Shown: positions 38,591 through 48,269, counted from the stretch's first letter. The stretch is DNA of 64,000 nucleotides from Pseudophaeobacter profundi (GCF_029697505.1 NZ_JARJEF010000009.1:62001-126000), one strand, 5' to 3'. Notes: generated by a model not told the origin, from the letters alone. Made by a program: numbers and translations.

Positions 38591-40159
38591 ATGGGAGTAT
38601 TCGACGGCATCGCAAAGGACCTTCTGGCCACGCTCGACAGTGGGCTCGACGCCTACGACGCGCGCCTGCGCAGTGAACAGATCGGCACGGTTGTCCGGGT
38701 GGGCGCAGCAGTTGCGGATGTTGAAGGGTTCACTGAACTGGGCGCAGACGAGCTGATTGCCTTTCCCGGCGGGCTTATGGGCGCTGCCCTGGATATTGAC
38801 GAAAAACGCGTCGGGGTGATCCTGCTTGACCCGGCCGCAGCGCTGGCCGTCGGAAGCGAGGCACGGCCTACCGGCCGCGCCATCGACGTTCCCGTGGGGC
38901 AGGCGCTTCTGGGGCGGGTCGTTGACGGGCTTGGCCATCCCATCGACGAAGCCGGCCCGCTGCGTGCGACAGAGTGTTGGCCGGTCGACCGCCCAGCCCC
39001 GGCGATCCTTGATCGTGCCCCGGTTGAAGTCCCGCTGCAAACCGGGGTCAAGGCCGTGGACGCCGCCATCCCCATTGGGCGTGGCCAGCGCGAATTGATC
39101 ATCGGCGACCGTCAGACCGGCAAGACCGCCATCGCCGTCAGCGCCATGCTCAACCACCAGGCAGGGCGGCCCGGCGGTCAGGGACCGGCTGCGAAACCGG
39201 GGCTCTGCGTTTATTGCGCCGTGGGGCAGCGCGCCTCGGCGGTTGCGCGCGTCATCGACACGCTTCGCCGCGCGGGCGCGGTGGAACGCACCGTGGTCGT
39301 GGTGGCAGGCAGCGAGGACACGCCGGGACTGCAGTTCATCGCCCCCTATGCCGCCACTTCGATAGCCGAGTTCTTCATGGCTCGCGGCGAGGATGTCCTT
39401 GTTGTCTATGATGATCTCACCCGCCATGCCCGCGCCTATCGCGAGCTGTCGCTGCTATTGCGCCGACCGCCAGGGCGTGAAGCCTATCCCGGCGATATCT
39501 TCTATATTCATTCGCGGCTTCTTGAGCGTGCGACCCATCTGCGCCCCGAACGGGGCGGTGGGTCGCTGACCGCCCTACCGATTGTCGAAACCCAGGCGCA
39601 GAACATCGCCGCCTATATCCCGACCAACCTGATCTCGATCACCGACGGTCAGATCTACCTGTCCCCGGTTCTGTTCGAAAAAGGCATGCTGCCGGCGGTT
39701 GACCTTGGGCGATCAGTCAGCCGGGTGGGCGCCAAAGCGCAGCTGCCCGCCTATCGCAGCGTTGCCAGCGATCTGTTTCTGTCCTTTGCCCAGTTCGAGG
39801 AACTGGAGGTGTTTTCGCGCTTTGGGACGCGCCTGGACAAAGCTACGCAGCTGAAACTCACACGCGGTCGCCGTGTACGCGAGGCACTGAAACAACGCGA
39901 GCAGGCGCGGCCAGCGCCCCCCGAACAGATCGCGGTGCTATTGGCCGCAACCCATGGCTTGATGGACGCACTGCCGCTAGATCGCGTGGCCGATGCCGAG
40001 CGAGCCATATCCCAGGCGATCCGGGAGACGGAGGCCCCGCTCTGCCGCCGAATTGAGAATGGCGAGTCTTTTGACGACGACGCGCGCACGGCCCTCATCT
40101 CGACCATCCGGCAGGCCCTTGCGCCATTGACACAGGAGGGCGGTAATGGAGACGCTTGA
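38591..40159 (+). CDS. atpA: N-type ATPase alpha subunit
   Basis: 522 residues. P-loop GDRQTGKT near 175, non-catalytic nucleotide site. N-terminus RSEQIGTVVRVGAAVADVEGF is the family beta-barrel start. The ATG at 38591 lies 3 bp after the b stop; the open frame extends upstream through the b gene but that is antisense-like read-through of another gene. The 3' end overlaps the gamma start by 14 bp. Confidence 0.95.
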   Translation: MGVFDGIAKDLLATLDSGLDAYDARLRSEQIGTVVRVGAAVADVEGFTELGADELIAFPGGLMGAALDIDEKRVGVILLDPAAALAVGSEARPTGRAIDVPVGQALLGRVVDGLGHPIDEAGPLRATECWPVDRPAPAILDRAPVEVPLQTGVKAVDAAIPIGRGQRELIIGDRQTGKTAIAVSAMLNHQAGRPGGQGPAAKPGLCVYCAVGQRASAVARVIDTLRRAGAVERTVVVVAGSEDTPGLQFIAPYAATSIAEFFMARGEDVLVVYDDLTRHARAYRELSLLLRRPPGREAYPGDIFYIHSRLLERATHLRPERGGGSLTALPIVETQAQNIAAYIPTNLISITDGQIYLSPVLFEKGMLPAVDLGRSVSRVGAKAQLPAYRSVASDLFLSFAQFEELEVFSRFGTRLDKATQLKLTRGRRVREALKQREQARPAPPEQIAVLLAATHGLMDALPLDRVADAERAISQAIRETEAPLCRRIENGESFDDDARTALISTIRQALAPLTQEGGNGDA

Positions 40160-41036
40160 ACTGCTTCAGCGCCGGATCGCCACGACGCGCGACCTGCAAT
40201 CCATCGTGAAGACGATGAAGACACTGTCTTCGATCACGATCCGGCGCTGCGAGCGCGCGGCCCAAGCGGTGCGCGCCTATGACGAAACCATCGACCATGG
40301 CCTGCAGATCGTTCTACGCGACAAGGAAGTCGCCGATGCCGCCATTGCCGCCTCTGAGGCGGAGCGGAAGACCGGGCCTATGGGGCTGATCGTGGCAGGG
40401 TCGGACCACGGGTTCTGTGGTCGGTTCAACAAAGTTGTCCTGAATGCCGCCTTGGAAAATATCCTGTCTGGCCAAGCCGAAAATGTCGCTCTGGCCGCGA
40501 TCGGCACCCGCGCCGCCGAATTGCTGGCAGGCACCGGCCATACACCGGACGTGATTCATGCCACGCCAGGTTCGGTCGAGGGACTGCGCGCGTCGACACG
40601 CAACCTGCTGGCCCTGGCCGATCACTGGCGCACGCAGCGAGGCATCGCCCGGCTGCGCATTGTCCACGCCGTCCAGACACCAGAGTCCCCTGCCCGCCCG
40701 GTGACCATGTCGCTGTTACCGGTCTCGCCCGCCTATCTGTGCCATCAGGCCAACCGGAAATGGCCGTCGCGGCACCTGCCCATCTATACCGAAGAGCGCA
40801 ATATCGTTCTGACCTGCCTGATCCGCGAGCATGTCTTCGTCCGTATCTTCCGTGCTCTGGCTGAAGCGCAGGCCTCTGAACATGCCTCGCGGCTGGCTGC
40901 CATGCAATCCGCCGAAAAGGGCATAGGTGACCGGCTGGCTGAAATGAACAGCGCGTTCCGGTTTCGGCGCCAAGAGCAGATTACCAGCGAAATGCTGGAC
41001 GTGCTGGCAGGGGCAACCGCGCTAGACAAGCGGTAG
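40146..41036 (+). CDS. atpG: N-type ATPase gamma subunit
   Basis: 296 residues. Central stalk coiled-coil formed by the N-terminal (METLELLQRRIATTRDLQSIVKTMKTLSSI) and C-terminal (AEKGIGDRLAEMNSAFRFRRQEQITSEMLDVLAG) helices. Last gene of the operon. No delta gene is present, as expected for N-type operons. Confidence 0.9.
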   Translation: METLELLQRRIATTRDLQSIVKTMKTLSSITIRRCERAAQAVRAYDETIDHGLQIVLRDKEVADAAIAASEAERKTGPMGLIVAGSDHGFCGRFNKVVLNAALENILSGQAENVALAAIGTRAAELLAGTGHTPDVIHATPGSVEGLRASTRNLLALADHWRTQRGIARLRIVHAVQTPESPARPVTMSLLPVSPAYLCHQANRKWPSRHLPIYTEERNIVLTCLIREHVFVRIFRALAEAQASEHASRLAAMQSAEKGIGDRLAEMNSAFRFRRQEQITSEMLDVLAGATALDKR

Positions 41037-41107
41037 AAGCCGCCGCGTTGGGTAGGAACTGATCCCAAGGTTTCAAAGTGCCAGATAAGAAAAGCCCGCA
41101 GTGGCCG

Positions 41108-41121
41108 TTGTCCGGCGTCAA
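41108..41121 (+). promoter_or_regulatory. FNR-type box 8
   Basis: TTGTCCGGCGTCAA, one change in the distal half. Centre 72.5 bp upstream of the cytochrome c ATG. Confidence 0.5.
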
Positions 41122-41186
41122 TGCCACCGCAAGGCAAGTCAGAGATGCTGGAGGCGCAACCCTGTTGAAAAAAAGGAGAGCGCAAC

Positions 41187-41654
41187 ATGATACGCACAGC
41201 CGCAGTCCTGGCCATTTTGCTCTTGGGAACCGGAGCGCCATTGCAAGCCCAGGGGCCGACAGAACAGCCCCATCCTTGGGAACCCGTGATAATCGAACCG
41301 ATGGAGCGGGAGTTCTTGAATTCCTGTGCGTCCTGCCACGGAAGGGACGGAACGGGCGCGGGCTTTCTGACGCGCCTGTTTCGCGGTATCGACCCTGGTG
41401 ACTTGACCCAGCTTTCGGCCCGCAATGATGGCACATTCCCGATGGAACGCATCTTTTCGGTCATCGATGGCCGAACCGAAGTCGCCGCACATGGCGATCG
41501 CCAGATGCCAGTCTGGGGTGATCGGTACATGGATGCCGTCATGTCTGAATACGGACCGGATGAAATCAACGAAACCCGGGTGCGCAACCGCATCTATGAA
41601 CTGGTCCACTATCTGCAATCAATACAGGCAGTCGACGCAGAGCCAGAGAACTAA
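41187..41654 (+). CDS. Periplasmic class I c-type cytochrome
   Basis: 155 residues. Signal peptide IRTAAVLAILLLGTGAPLQA is cut around residue 22. Single haem motif CASCH (47-51), then the distal methionine candidate in DRQMPVWGDRY about 110. Mono-haem electron carrier of the periplasm; the partner oxidase or reductase is not in the window. Strong AAAGGAG site before the ATG. FNR-type box 8 suggests low-oxygen expression. Confidence 0.88.
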   Translation: MIRTAAVLAILLLGTGAPLQAQGPTEQPHPWEPVIIEPMEREFLNSCASCHGRDGTGAGFLTRLFRGIDPGDLTQLSARNDGTFPMERIFSVIDGRTEVAAHGDRQMPVWGDRYMDAVMSEYGPDEINETRVRNRIYELVHYLQSIQAVDAEPEN

Positions 41655-41851
41655 CATTGTCATCGTGCCTGCACCGACCTGATCCGGCAAGGTGATGCCG
41701 CTGTGGCCGATGATCACGCTGCCCCCATGCCCACCAAGACCCGCGCCGCGCGGATCAGCACCATCGGGTCCAGATCGGTGCGCGCGACAGGCGGCGGCGG
41801 ATCGGCCTTTCCGGTCAGGCTTGCCACGGCGGTGCGCGCGGATCGCACAGA

Positions 41852-43300
41852 TTACTCCACGGTAAAGACGCAGTCGCGGGGCAGTTCGACATATTGCCCG
41901 ATCACCGCGAAGTTCCGGGCACCCTGGGGGCGCACGTCAGGGCGGTCGCCGAGGATGCGCGGCATGAACTGGCTGGTGATGAAGGGCATCCGGCAGGGCA
42001 CGCAGCGGGCGTCTTTGAACCATTTCCTCCGTGCAGCCTTAAGGTTCAGGTGCCCACAGAGTTCTTCGATGATCTCGTTGCCCGTGGCCTCCCACATCGG
42101 TTTGGACACGAAATCGCCCTTGCGATCACCGCGCAGCCCATAGCCCCAAAAGACATATGTGCCATGTTTTTGCCCGCAGAAATGCGGCTGATGGATGAGC
42201 ACGATAGAAAGCGTCCAGCCCGACGCAGCAAAGGTGATCAGCCCGCCCGTGCCCGTGCGATTGTTGGTGAAATCCTCCATGAATTCAAAGAAGTCAGGGC
42301 TGTCCATCGTAACGGAGAAGGAATGCCAGGCGGTCTTGCTTATGTCGCCGCAGAAGGCTTCGGGGTTACCCAACCCTTCATGCTCTGCCGCAAGGCTGCG
42401 CCAAAGCGCCCATGCACCGCCTTCGTGATCGTCGCGACTGGGCGCCTTGGTGTTTGACCCCAGAACCGACCCTTCGGTCATGGACCCCAAGGTGAGATAA
42501 ACGCGGTCTGCCTCGCTGATCGGCACCCTTTCGTCACCAGCGAGGACCAGCGCGACAACGCGGCGATCCTGCCGGGTACCCTCGATCCTTACGTTGGCGA
42601 CCTGCCCGCCGGTCGCAATCTGAACGCCCCTTTCCTGAAGCCAGGTCACAATCGGCCCAATGAGCGAGTCATACTGGTTGTAGCGCGTCCGCAAGATCCC
42701 GGCGATCCGGCTGAACCCGGGAAACAGGTGGATGAAGCGTCGCAGATAGCGCCGCATCTCAATGAGCGAATGCCAGGGTTGGAACGAAAACATAGTGGCC
42801 CACATCAGCCAGAAATTGCTATCGAAGAATTCGGGCCGGAACCAATCATCGATCTTGCGCGCGCCCAATGTGCGTTCCGGATGCAGCAACAGCCGGTTGA
42901 TGTCGACGATGTCGTGAGCGCCAAGCGTGAGATCGTAGCGATCCTCGGCGGGCTTTCCGTCACGCACCAAGCGGCAATTGGATGAACCGGGCACCATCTT
43001 GTTGAAGGCCCGGATGTCTTGGCTGACCGTCAAGCCCGGATCGTCGGCAGAGGGGATCGTATCGAGCAGGTCGAAGGTGCAGGCGAAGTGGTCTTCGAAC
43101 ATCCGACCGCCACGAACCACGTAGCCGGATTCGGCTGCACCCGCGCCATCCAGCGACCCGCCGACGACGTCGCGTTGTTCGTAGATCCGGATACTCTTGC
43201 CCGCGACCCCGGCATCGCGGATCAGGAATACTGCCGTGGCAAGGCCGGCGATGCCGCCGCCGACGATATGGTGCTGCCCTTTGGCGTCGTCGCTCGGCAT
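41852..43300 (-). CDS. Oleate hydratase (MCRA family), C-terminus truncated by an in-frame stop
   Basis: 482 residues; family members are about 550-590. FAD-binding start GQHHIVGGGIAGLATAVFLIRDAG, then YEQRDVVGGSLDG. Adds water to the C9-C10 double bond of oleic acid to make 10-hydroxystearate. It ends at FTVE-TAA (stop 41852-41854), exactly where relatives continue FTVEYSVR. In the same frame SVRSARTAVASL and then DPMVLIRAARVLVGMGAA follow to a TGA at 41714, the family's C-terminal helix. So a Tyr codon has become a stop; the protein may be inactive, or the base may be a sequencing error. It follows a small HTH-like gene. Confidence 0.85.
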   Translation of the reverse strand: MPSDDAKGQHHIVGGGIAGLATAVFLIRDAGVAGKSIRIYEQRDVVGGSLDGAGAAESGYVVRGGRMFEDHFACTFDLLDTIPSADDPGLTVSQDIRAFNKMVPGSSNCRLVRDGKPAEDRYDLTLGAHDIVDINRLLLHPERTLGARKIDDWFRPEFFDSNFWLMWATMFSFQPWHSLIEMRRYLRRFIHLFPGFSRIAGILRTRYNQYDSLIGPIVTWLQERGVQIATGGQVANVRIEGTRQDRRVVALVLAGDERVPISEADRVYLTLGSMTEGSVLGSNTKAPSRDDHEGGAWALWRSLAAEHEGLGNPEAFCGDISKTAWHSFSVTMDSPDFFEFMEDFTNNRTGTGGLITFAASGWTLSIVLIHQPHFCGQKHGTYVFWGYGLRGDRKGDFVSKPMWEATGNEIIEELCGHLNLKAARRKWFKDARCVPCRMPFITSQFMPRILGDRPDVRPQGARNFAVIGQYVELPRDCVFTVE

Positions 43301-43386
43301 GGCGCGAGGCTCCTGTTCACTCTGGTTCCGCTCATCCTGGACAATCTGCCCGTATGCCTTGACCAGGATCAATGGCGAAGGTCGGG

Positions 43387-43722
43387 TTATCCGTCTGTCC
43401 CGCCAAAGAGCTTCACCCGCATCAACTTTGCAACGTCATGCAGGCTGTCGGATCGGTCTGATTGCTGGCCGCCACCCGACAGGCGCTTGATCCTGCACGG
43501 TGAGACGTTGAAATACCTGGCGATCTCATCGTCACTCAGCCCAAGGTCGCGAAAGGTCGCAACCGCCCGTTCGGGATGCCGACCGAGCAGATCTTCGGCA
43601 TCGTCTCGGCAATTCTGGTATTCGGTATGCCGCATTGGAAAAAGAACCCACGGTTTACTCTCAGAGGCGAGGACCGATGGGTCATCCGCTTTGAGTGCCG
43701 CATCATCATCAAATCTCGTCAT
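43387..43722 (-). CDS. Small protein with helix-turn-helix-like C-terminus
   Basis: 111 residues. The N-terminal half (RFDDDAALKADDPSVLASESKPWVLFPMRHTEYQNCRDDAEDLLGRHPE) is unassigned; the C-terminal part LGLSDDEIARYFNVSPCRIKRL (about 68-89) reads as a helix-turn-helix. No family recognised. The ATG at 43722 has a strong GGAGGGGG site, 189 bp inside a longer open frame. An FNR-type box lies exactly 68.5 bp upstream. It precedes the oleate hydratase gene by 86 bp and may be co-transcribed. Confidence 0.7.
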   Translation of the reverse strand: MTRFDDDAALKADDPSVLASESKPWVLFPMRHTEYQNCRDDAEDLLGRHPERAVATFRDLGLSDDEIARYFNVSPCRIKRLSGGGQQSDRSDSLHDVAKLMRVKLFGGTDG

Positions 43723-44087
43723 TGCGTAACCCCCTCCAAAAGTAGAAACCAGATGGAGTATGGCGATTCTCAGATTCGCCACATTGTCAGTCGTCAATCG
43801 GGATGGTTTCCCGCGCCGTTGGACCATGTTACGTTGGCCATATTCCGCATATCGACGCGCATCGGTTGCCCGGAGATGCCCCCAGTCAATCAAACCGCAC
43901 GTATTTGACAACCGTCTCAGAAATGAACGTACCGCAAGCCAATGTAGCTGCGCTGCACCCGATAAGCCTGGCTTTGGCGTCTATGGCGGGTATTTTCAGG
44001 ATTTGACGATGCCGTGTGTTCCGCCATCGGGGAGGAGGTCACGGATAAGGGGAGGCAACATCTGGCAGGATTGGATGGTGCCACCGT
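43723..44087. other. 365-bp gap between the HTH-like gene and ftsH end
   Basis: Holds FNR-type box 9 near its left end. The rest shows no recognisable gene and no clear terminator. Confidence 0.5.
43784..43797 (-). promoter_or_regulatory. FNR-type box 9
   Basis: Plus strand TTGTCAGTCGTCAA, minus strand TTGACGACTGACAA. Centre 68.5 bp upstream of the HTH-like gene's ATG. Confidence 0.6.
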
Positions 44088-46001
44088 TCACGTTTCGCTT
44101 TCGTTGTCATCGTTTTTGCGCGACAGCGGCCTGACCACGGATACGACCGATTTCAGACAGGTCTCGATTTCCTTGAAATCGAGCACCTCCTTGCCCTCCA
44201 ACTCGTCGATCAGCGCACGGACCTCTTTTTCGTGGCGGGTGATGATGCCGGTCGCCTCTGCCTCGGCATCTTTGAGAAGCATTGATACTGCATTGTCGAC
44301 CCGGGCGGCGGTTTCGTCGGCATGTTCGCGCGGCTGGGCCATTGACTGGCCGAGGAAGGGATGGTCCTCACTCTGACGTAGGTCCACCGGGCCTATGTCG
44401 TCGCTCATACCCCACCGGGCAACCATCGAGCGGGCCAATTCTGTGGCGCGTTTGATGTCGTCGTCGGCACCGGAGCTGACAGTACCAAGCAGGTGTTTTT
44501 CTGCCGCGCGCCCCGCCAGCAGGATGGTCAACTGGCTTTTCAGGTAATTCTCGGGCAGGGTGTGATGCTCCTCACGCTCGAGCATGTGTGTGCCGCCCAG
44601 GCTGCGCCCGCGCGGAATGATCGTCACCTTGTAGAGCGGATCGGCCCCCGGTGTATAAAATGCCGCCGCTGTATGACCCGCCTCATGCACGGCCAGACGG
44701 TGTTTTTCCTCGGGCTGGATTGCCAGCGTGCGCACGGTACCCATCATCACCTTGTCGCGGGCCTCCTGAAGGTCCGCCATGGTGATGGAGGCCGCGCTGC
44801 GTCGGGCGGCCTGGATCGCGGCCTCGTTCAGCAGGTTTTTCAAATCGGCGCCTGAAAATCCCGGCGTGCCATCAGCGATCGCACCCAGATCCGCAGGATC
44901 GGCAAGCGGCAGTACCCTGGCATGGATGTCGAGGATTGCCCGCCGATCCAACCGGTCGGGCAGATTGAGCACAACATGCCGATCAAAGCGTCCGGGGCGC
45001 AGAAGAGCAGGGTCAAGCACATCGGGTCGGTTGGTCGCGGCCAATACCACTACTGCCTCTTTACCCTCGAACCCGTCAAGCTCAGCCAGAATCTGGTTCA
45101 GCGTCTGTTCGCGCTCATCATGGCCGCCGCCAAGCCCAGTACCCCGGGTGCGGCCGATGCTGTCCAACTCGTCGATGAAGATGACCGACGGGGCAGCATT
45201 GCGCGCCGCCTCGAACATCTTGCGCACACGGCCGGCACCGACACCGACAAAAACCTCGATGAACTCGGAACCCGATGTCGAGAAGAACGGAACATCAGCC
45301 TCGCCCGCCAGCGCTTTGGCCAGAAGCGTCTTGCCGGTACCGGGAGCGCCCATCAAAAGCACCCCATGCGGCACTTCGGCGCCCACGCGTTGAAAGCGTT
45401 CGGGTTCGCGCAGAAACTCGACCAGTTCGGCCACCTCCTTCTTCGCCTGGTCCTGACCGGCCACATCGGCGAAGGTTGTCCTAGTTCCGCTTTCGTTGGG
45501 CTTGGAAAACCGTCCGCTGAACAGCCCCCCCAACCCGCCCGGGCCAAGGCCGCCCGCACCAAATCCGCCTCCCATCTGGCTCAGCATCCGCCGCTGGAAC
45601 CAGAAATAGACCGCGAGGATCAGAACCCACGGCAGGAGATAGCTGAGAACCGACACCCGCCGGGGTTCTTCGGCGGTGATCTTGACGCCATGCGTCTCCA
45701 GCAGCGGCAGAAGCTCGGGATCGCCCTGTGAAGGTGTCACTGCGCGGAACCGCGGCGGCGCTGCGGCAACGTCATCCTCACCCGAGACCGTTATCGCGTG
45801 CTCCTCCAGAAGCGCCTGACCAATTTCACCGTTTCGGATCATCTGCTTGATTTCACTGTAGGAAACGATCTGAATGCTGGAATCAACACTGGTGAGTGAG
45901 GCAAACGCATAAGCCGCAAGAATTAGTGCCCAGAGAGCAAAAATCATCCGCCGCATCTGGGGATCATCGGTTGGCGGTTTGCGAGACGGAGAGTTTGACA
46001 T
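44088..46001 (-). CDS. ftsH: ATP-dependent zinc metalloprotease FtsH (second-type paralog)
   Basis: 637 residues. Two membrane segments (about 18-36 and 115-135) flank a periplasmic domain. AAA+ module with Walker A GAPGTGKT, Walker [12 protein letters not shown], second-region-of-homology [14 protein letters not shown]; zinc-binding HEAGH near 420 of the protease domain. Degrades damaged membrane proteins and short-lived regulators. Its place in the stress island, away from the usual ftsH-folP neighbourhood, suggests a paralog with a stress role. AGGAAGG precedes the ATG at 46001. No FNR-type box was found in its 228-bp leader. Confidence 0.93.
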   Translation of the reverse strand: MSNSPSRKPPTDDPQMRRMIFALWALILAAYAFASLTSVDSSIQIVSYSEIKQMIRNGEIGQALLEEHAITVSGEDDVAAAPPRFRAVTPSQGDPELLPLLETHGVKITAEEPRRVSVLSYLLPWVLILAVYFWFQRRMLSQMGGGFGAGGLGPGGLGGLFSGRFSKPNESGTRTTFADVAGQDQAKKEVAELVEFLREPERFQRVGAEVPHGVLLMGAPGTGKTLLAKALAGEADVPFFSTSGSEFIEVFVGVGAGRVRKMFEAARNAAPSVIFIDELDSIGRTRGTGLGGGHDEREQTLNQILAELDGFEGKEAVVVLAATNRPDVLDPALLRPGRFDRHVVLNLPDRLDRRAILDIHARVLPLADPADLGAIADGTPGFSGADLKNLLNEAAIQAARRSAASITMADLQEARDKVMMGTVRTLAIQPEEKHRLAVHEAGHTAAAFYTPGADPLYKVTIIPRGRSLGGTHMLEREEHHTLPENYLKSQLTILLAGRAAEKHLLGTVSSGADDDIKRATELARSMVARWGMSDDIGPVDLRQSEDHPFLGQSMAQPREHADETAARVDNAVSMLLKDAEAEATGIITRHEKEVRALIDELEGKEVLDFKEIETCLKSVVSVVRPLSRKNDDNESET

Positions 46002-46229
46002 TCGCGATCCTTCCTGACTTCGTCCGGTGTCGCGGCAATGACGGCCAATTTAACCGGTCCCGAGTGAATAAGACATAGGACGCCTGGGTTTCGATACAGT
46101 CCGGTGGCGGCTCATTCGGCCAGGGCCACCCTTTCTTGAGGAATTCGCGTTTGCCCTTCAGCGACAGGTCAACCGGATCGCATTCCGTTTGAGCCAGGGT
46201 GCCGACGGGCAATGACATGTGGCCTACGC

Positions 46230-46652
46230 CTATTCCCAAAGTTCCTGAACAGATTTGCGCATGGCGTGCTTGACCTGCTCGAATTCGCCCCAGGATACAT
46301 GCCGACGCAAAAGGTCGATGACCGCCGCCACTGCCCGGTCCGGCTCCTCCAAAGGATCCCTCTGAAACCGCGATGCGACCCGTTCGATCAGGTCACTTTT
46401 GTTGCGTGGCTTGGCTGGGGTTTTTGAAGGGTTCCAACCTTCAAAGTAAACGCCGCGCACCAGCACCGGAAGCTGCGCTGCAAGATCTGCGGCTTCATCA
46501 ACCGTCAGAAAATCACGAATGGCGTGCAACGTTTCGTGTAGAAGCATGTATGCCCGTGGCTTTGAAAAACCGAGATCATCGCAGAGTTCATTCAGCCATT
46601 CGGCAAAAACCTGCGGGGCATGATCGAGCGTGGCGATACCGGTTGTGGACAT
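46230..46652 (-). CDS. DUF2267-family protein
   Basis: 140 residues. The start region VFAEWLNELCDDLGFSKPRAYMLLHETLHAIRDFLTVDEAADLAAQLPVLVRGVYFEGW is typical of DUF2267: short helices and a conserved LP-L-RGVYF-W. Function unknown; often with Hsp20, Usp and CBS genes. The in-frame ORF opens at 46901, but the ATG at 46652 fits the family and lies 68.5 bp from an FNR-type box. Confidence 0.82.
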   Translation of the reverse strand: MSTTGIATLDHAPQVFAEWLNELCDDLGFSKPRAYMLLHETLHAIRDFLTVDEAADLAAQLPVLVRGVYFEGWNPSKTPAKPRNKSDLIERVASRFQRDPLEEPDRAVAAVIDLLRRHVSWGEFEQVKHAMRKSVQELWE

Positions 46653-46713
46653 GAAACACCTGTCGCTTGAATATCGTTGAACTTCATGATGGGTGGTAAT
46701 CGCGCGCAGTGCA

Positions 46714-46727
46714 TTGATGGCCGTCAA
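46714..46727 (-). promoter_or_regulatory. FNR-type box 10
   Basis: Plus strand TTGATGGCCGTCAA, minus strand TTGACGGCCATCAA. Centre 68.5 bp upstream of the DUF2267 start. Confidence 0.7.
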
Positions 46728-47096
46728 TGCCGAGAGCGTCCCGGCCCGCGTTGACGGGATTTGCTTTTCTTTGCGCTCAACAGATCCGACAGGATGGTTC
46801 GACAGATTGCCCAGATCGGGGAATTCGAGATTTCCCGGCACGAGGAGCGCGAGGCACTGGAGGTGACAGGCGGTGCGCGCCCACGGTGCCCCGAAGTGCA
46901 TGCCATCGCAACGCAGGATCTGATCACGAATGCGGCGATCTCGGCCTTTTCACACAGACCACTCTGGTCGACACCATCACCTTGACCGACAGCGTTGCCG
47001 CTGTTGCGGCAACCAGCGGCACCCTAGCCGACCGCATGCGCGTCCTGACATTTTCCCAGCTGATTACCGATACGATCAAGCGATTGCATCATCCGC

Positions 47097-47110
47097 TTGA
47101 CGGCAGTCAA
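47097..47110 (+). promoter_or_regulatory. FNR-type box 11
   Basis: TTGACGGCAGTCAA. Centre 68.5 bp upstream of the CBS-protein ATG, with a -10-like TATCAT at 47134-47139, as expected for a class II activator site at about -41.5. Confidence 0.7.
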
Positions 47111-47171
47111 TGAAACTGGCGCGCCATAGCCCCTATCATGTCCCCAAAACAAAGCTGAAAGGAGTTCCCAA

Positions 47172-47591
47172 ATGGAAATTACTGCGGCAATGCACCGACA
47201 GGCCGATTGGGCCAGCGCCGACACGCCAGTCAGCGAGGTGGCAAAGATAATGCAGATAAACGATATAGGCGCGATTCCGATCGGCAAAGATGACAAGCTG
47301 GTCGGCATGGTCACCGACCGTGACATCGCGCTTCGGGTGGTTGCGGAGGGACGCAATCCGGCGAAAACAACCGCCGAGGAGATCATGACCAAGGGCATCG
47401 TCTATTGCCGGACGACCGAGACGGTGGAAGACACCATTCATCTCATGGATCAGAAGAAAATCCGCCGTCTTCCGGTCATCGACGATGACAAGCGGCTTGT
47501 GGGAATGCTGAGCCTCGGCGACATTTCCCACGCGGTCAGCAGGGAATTGTCCGGCGAGCTTCTGCATGCCGTGGCGGATCACCATCCCTGA
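47172..47591 (+). CDS. CBS-domain-pair protein
   Basis: 139 residues consisting of two CBS motifs (about 8-65 and 75-130; VSEVAKIMQINDIGAIPIGKDDKLVGMVTDRDIALR first, then IRRLPVIDDDKRLVGMLSLGDISHAV). CBS pairs bind adenosyl ligands and act as energy sensors; partner unknown. AAAGGAG precedes the ATG. Followed after 54 bp by the hibernation factor gene, so the two are likely one unit. Confidence 0.9.
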   Translation: MEITAAMHRQADWASADTPVSEVAKIMQINDIGAIPIGKDDKLVGMVTDRDIALRVVAEGRNPAKTTAEEIMTKGIVYCRTTETVEDTIHLMDQKKIRRLPVIDDDKRLVGMLSLGDISHAVSRELSGELLHAVADHHP

Positions 47592-47645
47592 TCCGCAGCG
47601 CCTGCGTGCTCGATTTCCGTGATATCCGCGATACGGGGCCCAAAG

Positions 47646-48197
47646 ATGCAGATTGAACCGATCATCTTCTATCACAATATTGATCACTCACCGGCGGTCG
47701 AGAACCTCGTGCGTCGGCGCATCAAGGCGCTGGAACGGCGGGATGACCAGCTCACCGGATGCGAGGTGACGATGGAGGCACCACAGAAAAGGAAACGGCA
47801 CGGGCGCGTCTTCCAGGTACGGCTCAACCTGCATCTGCCCGGCCCGGATGTGTCGATTTCCCGGGAAAGCGCACAAGGCAGCGCGCAGAACGATTTGATT
47901 CTAGCCGTGAACCGCGCTTTCACCGCCGCCGAAAAGGCATTGAAAAAGCGCAAAAAGAAGATGGACGGTATTGAGGTAAAGCACCATCCGCCCGTGCATC
48001 ACGGCAAAATCACCGAACTGGAGTCTGAGCTGGGATATGGCTGGGTCCAGGCCGATGATGGACGCAAGGTATATTTCCAGCGCGACAGCCTGACCTCTGA
48101 CAACTGGGAGCGCCTGGACAAAGGCACCCGGCTCCGGTTTCGCGAGATGCAGGGCGACAAGGGCGCCTACGCCGCGTCGGTGACGATTGCAGATTGA
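47646..48197 (+). CDS. Ribosome hibernation factor-like (HPF/RaiA) with C-terminal cold-shock-like domain
   Basis: 183 residues. The first about 100 residues are HPF/RaiA-like (NIDHSPAVENLVRRRIKALERRDDQLTGCEVTMEAP, with later basic AEKALKKRKKKMDG). From about 117 the chain reads GKITELESELGYGWVQADDGRKVYFQRDSL, close to a cold-shock or OB-type nucleic-acid domain. It would inactivate ribosomes in stationary or low-energy states. The ATG at 47646 has a weak site; an in-frame GTG at 47619 is possible. Confidence 0.8.
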   Translation: MQIEPIIFYHNIDHSPAVENLVRRRIKALERRDDQLTGCEVTMEAPQKRKRHGRVFQVRLNLHLPGPDVSISRESAQGSAQNDLILAVNRAFTAAEKALKKRKKKMDGIEVKHHPPVHHGKITELESELGYGWVQADDGRKVYFQRDSLTSDNWERLDKGTRLRFREMQGDKGAYAASVTIAD

Positions 48198-48269
48198 GGG
48201 CAATCAGCAGTGGCGGAACCGCTGACATGCGAATAGCCACCGCGATCCGGGCCGACCTCTCGACATCAT

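Larger units (their letters stand above)
46653..47171. other. 519-bp divergent region, DUF2267 / CBS protein
   Basis: Contains two FNR-type boxes (10 and 11), each 68.5 bp from one of the two divergent genes. The middle (about 46740-47090) has open frames but no recognisable motif; it may be decayed coding sequence. Confidence 0.5.

Noticed and set aside
46727-47113. Plus-strand open frame in the DUF2267/CBS divergent region
   Set aside because: Begins within FNR-type box 10 and ends in box 11; no start site or motif.
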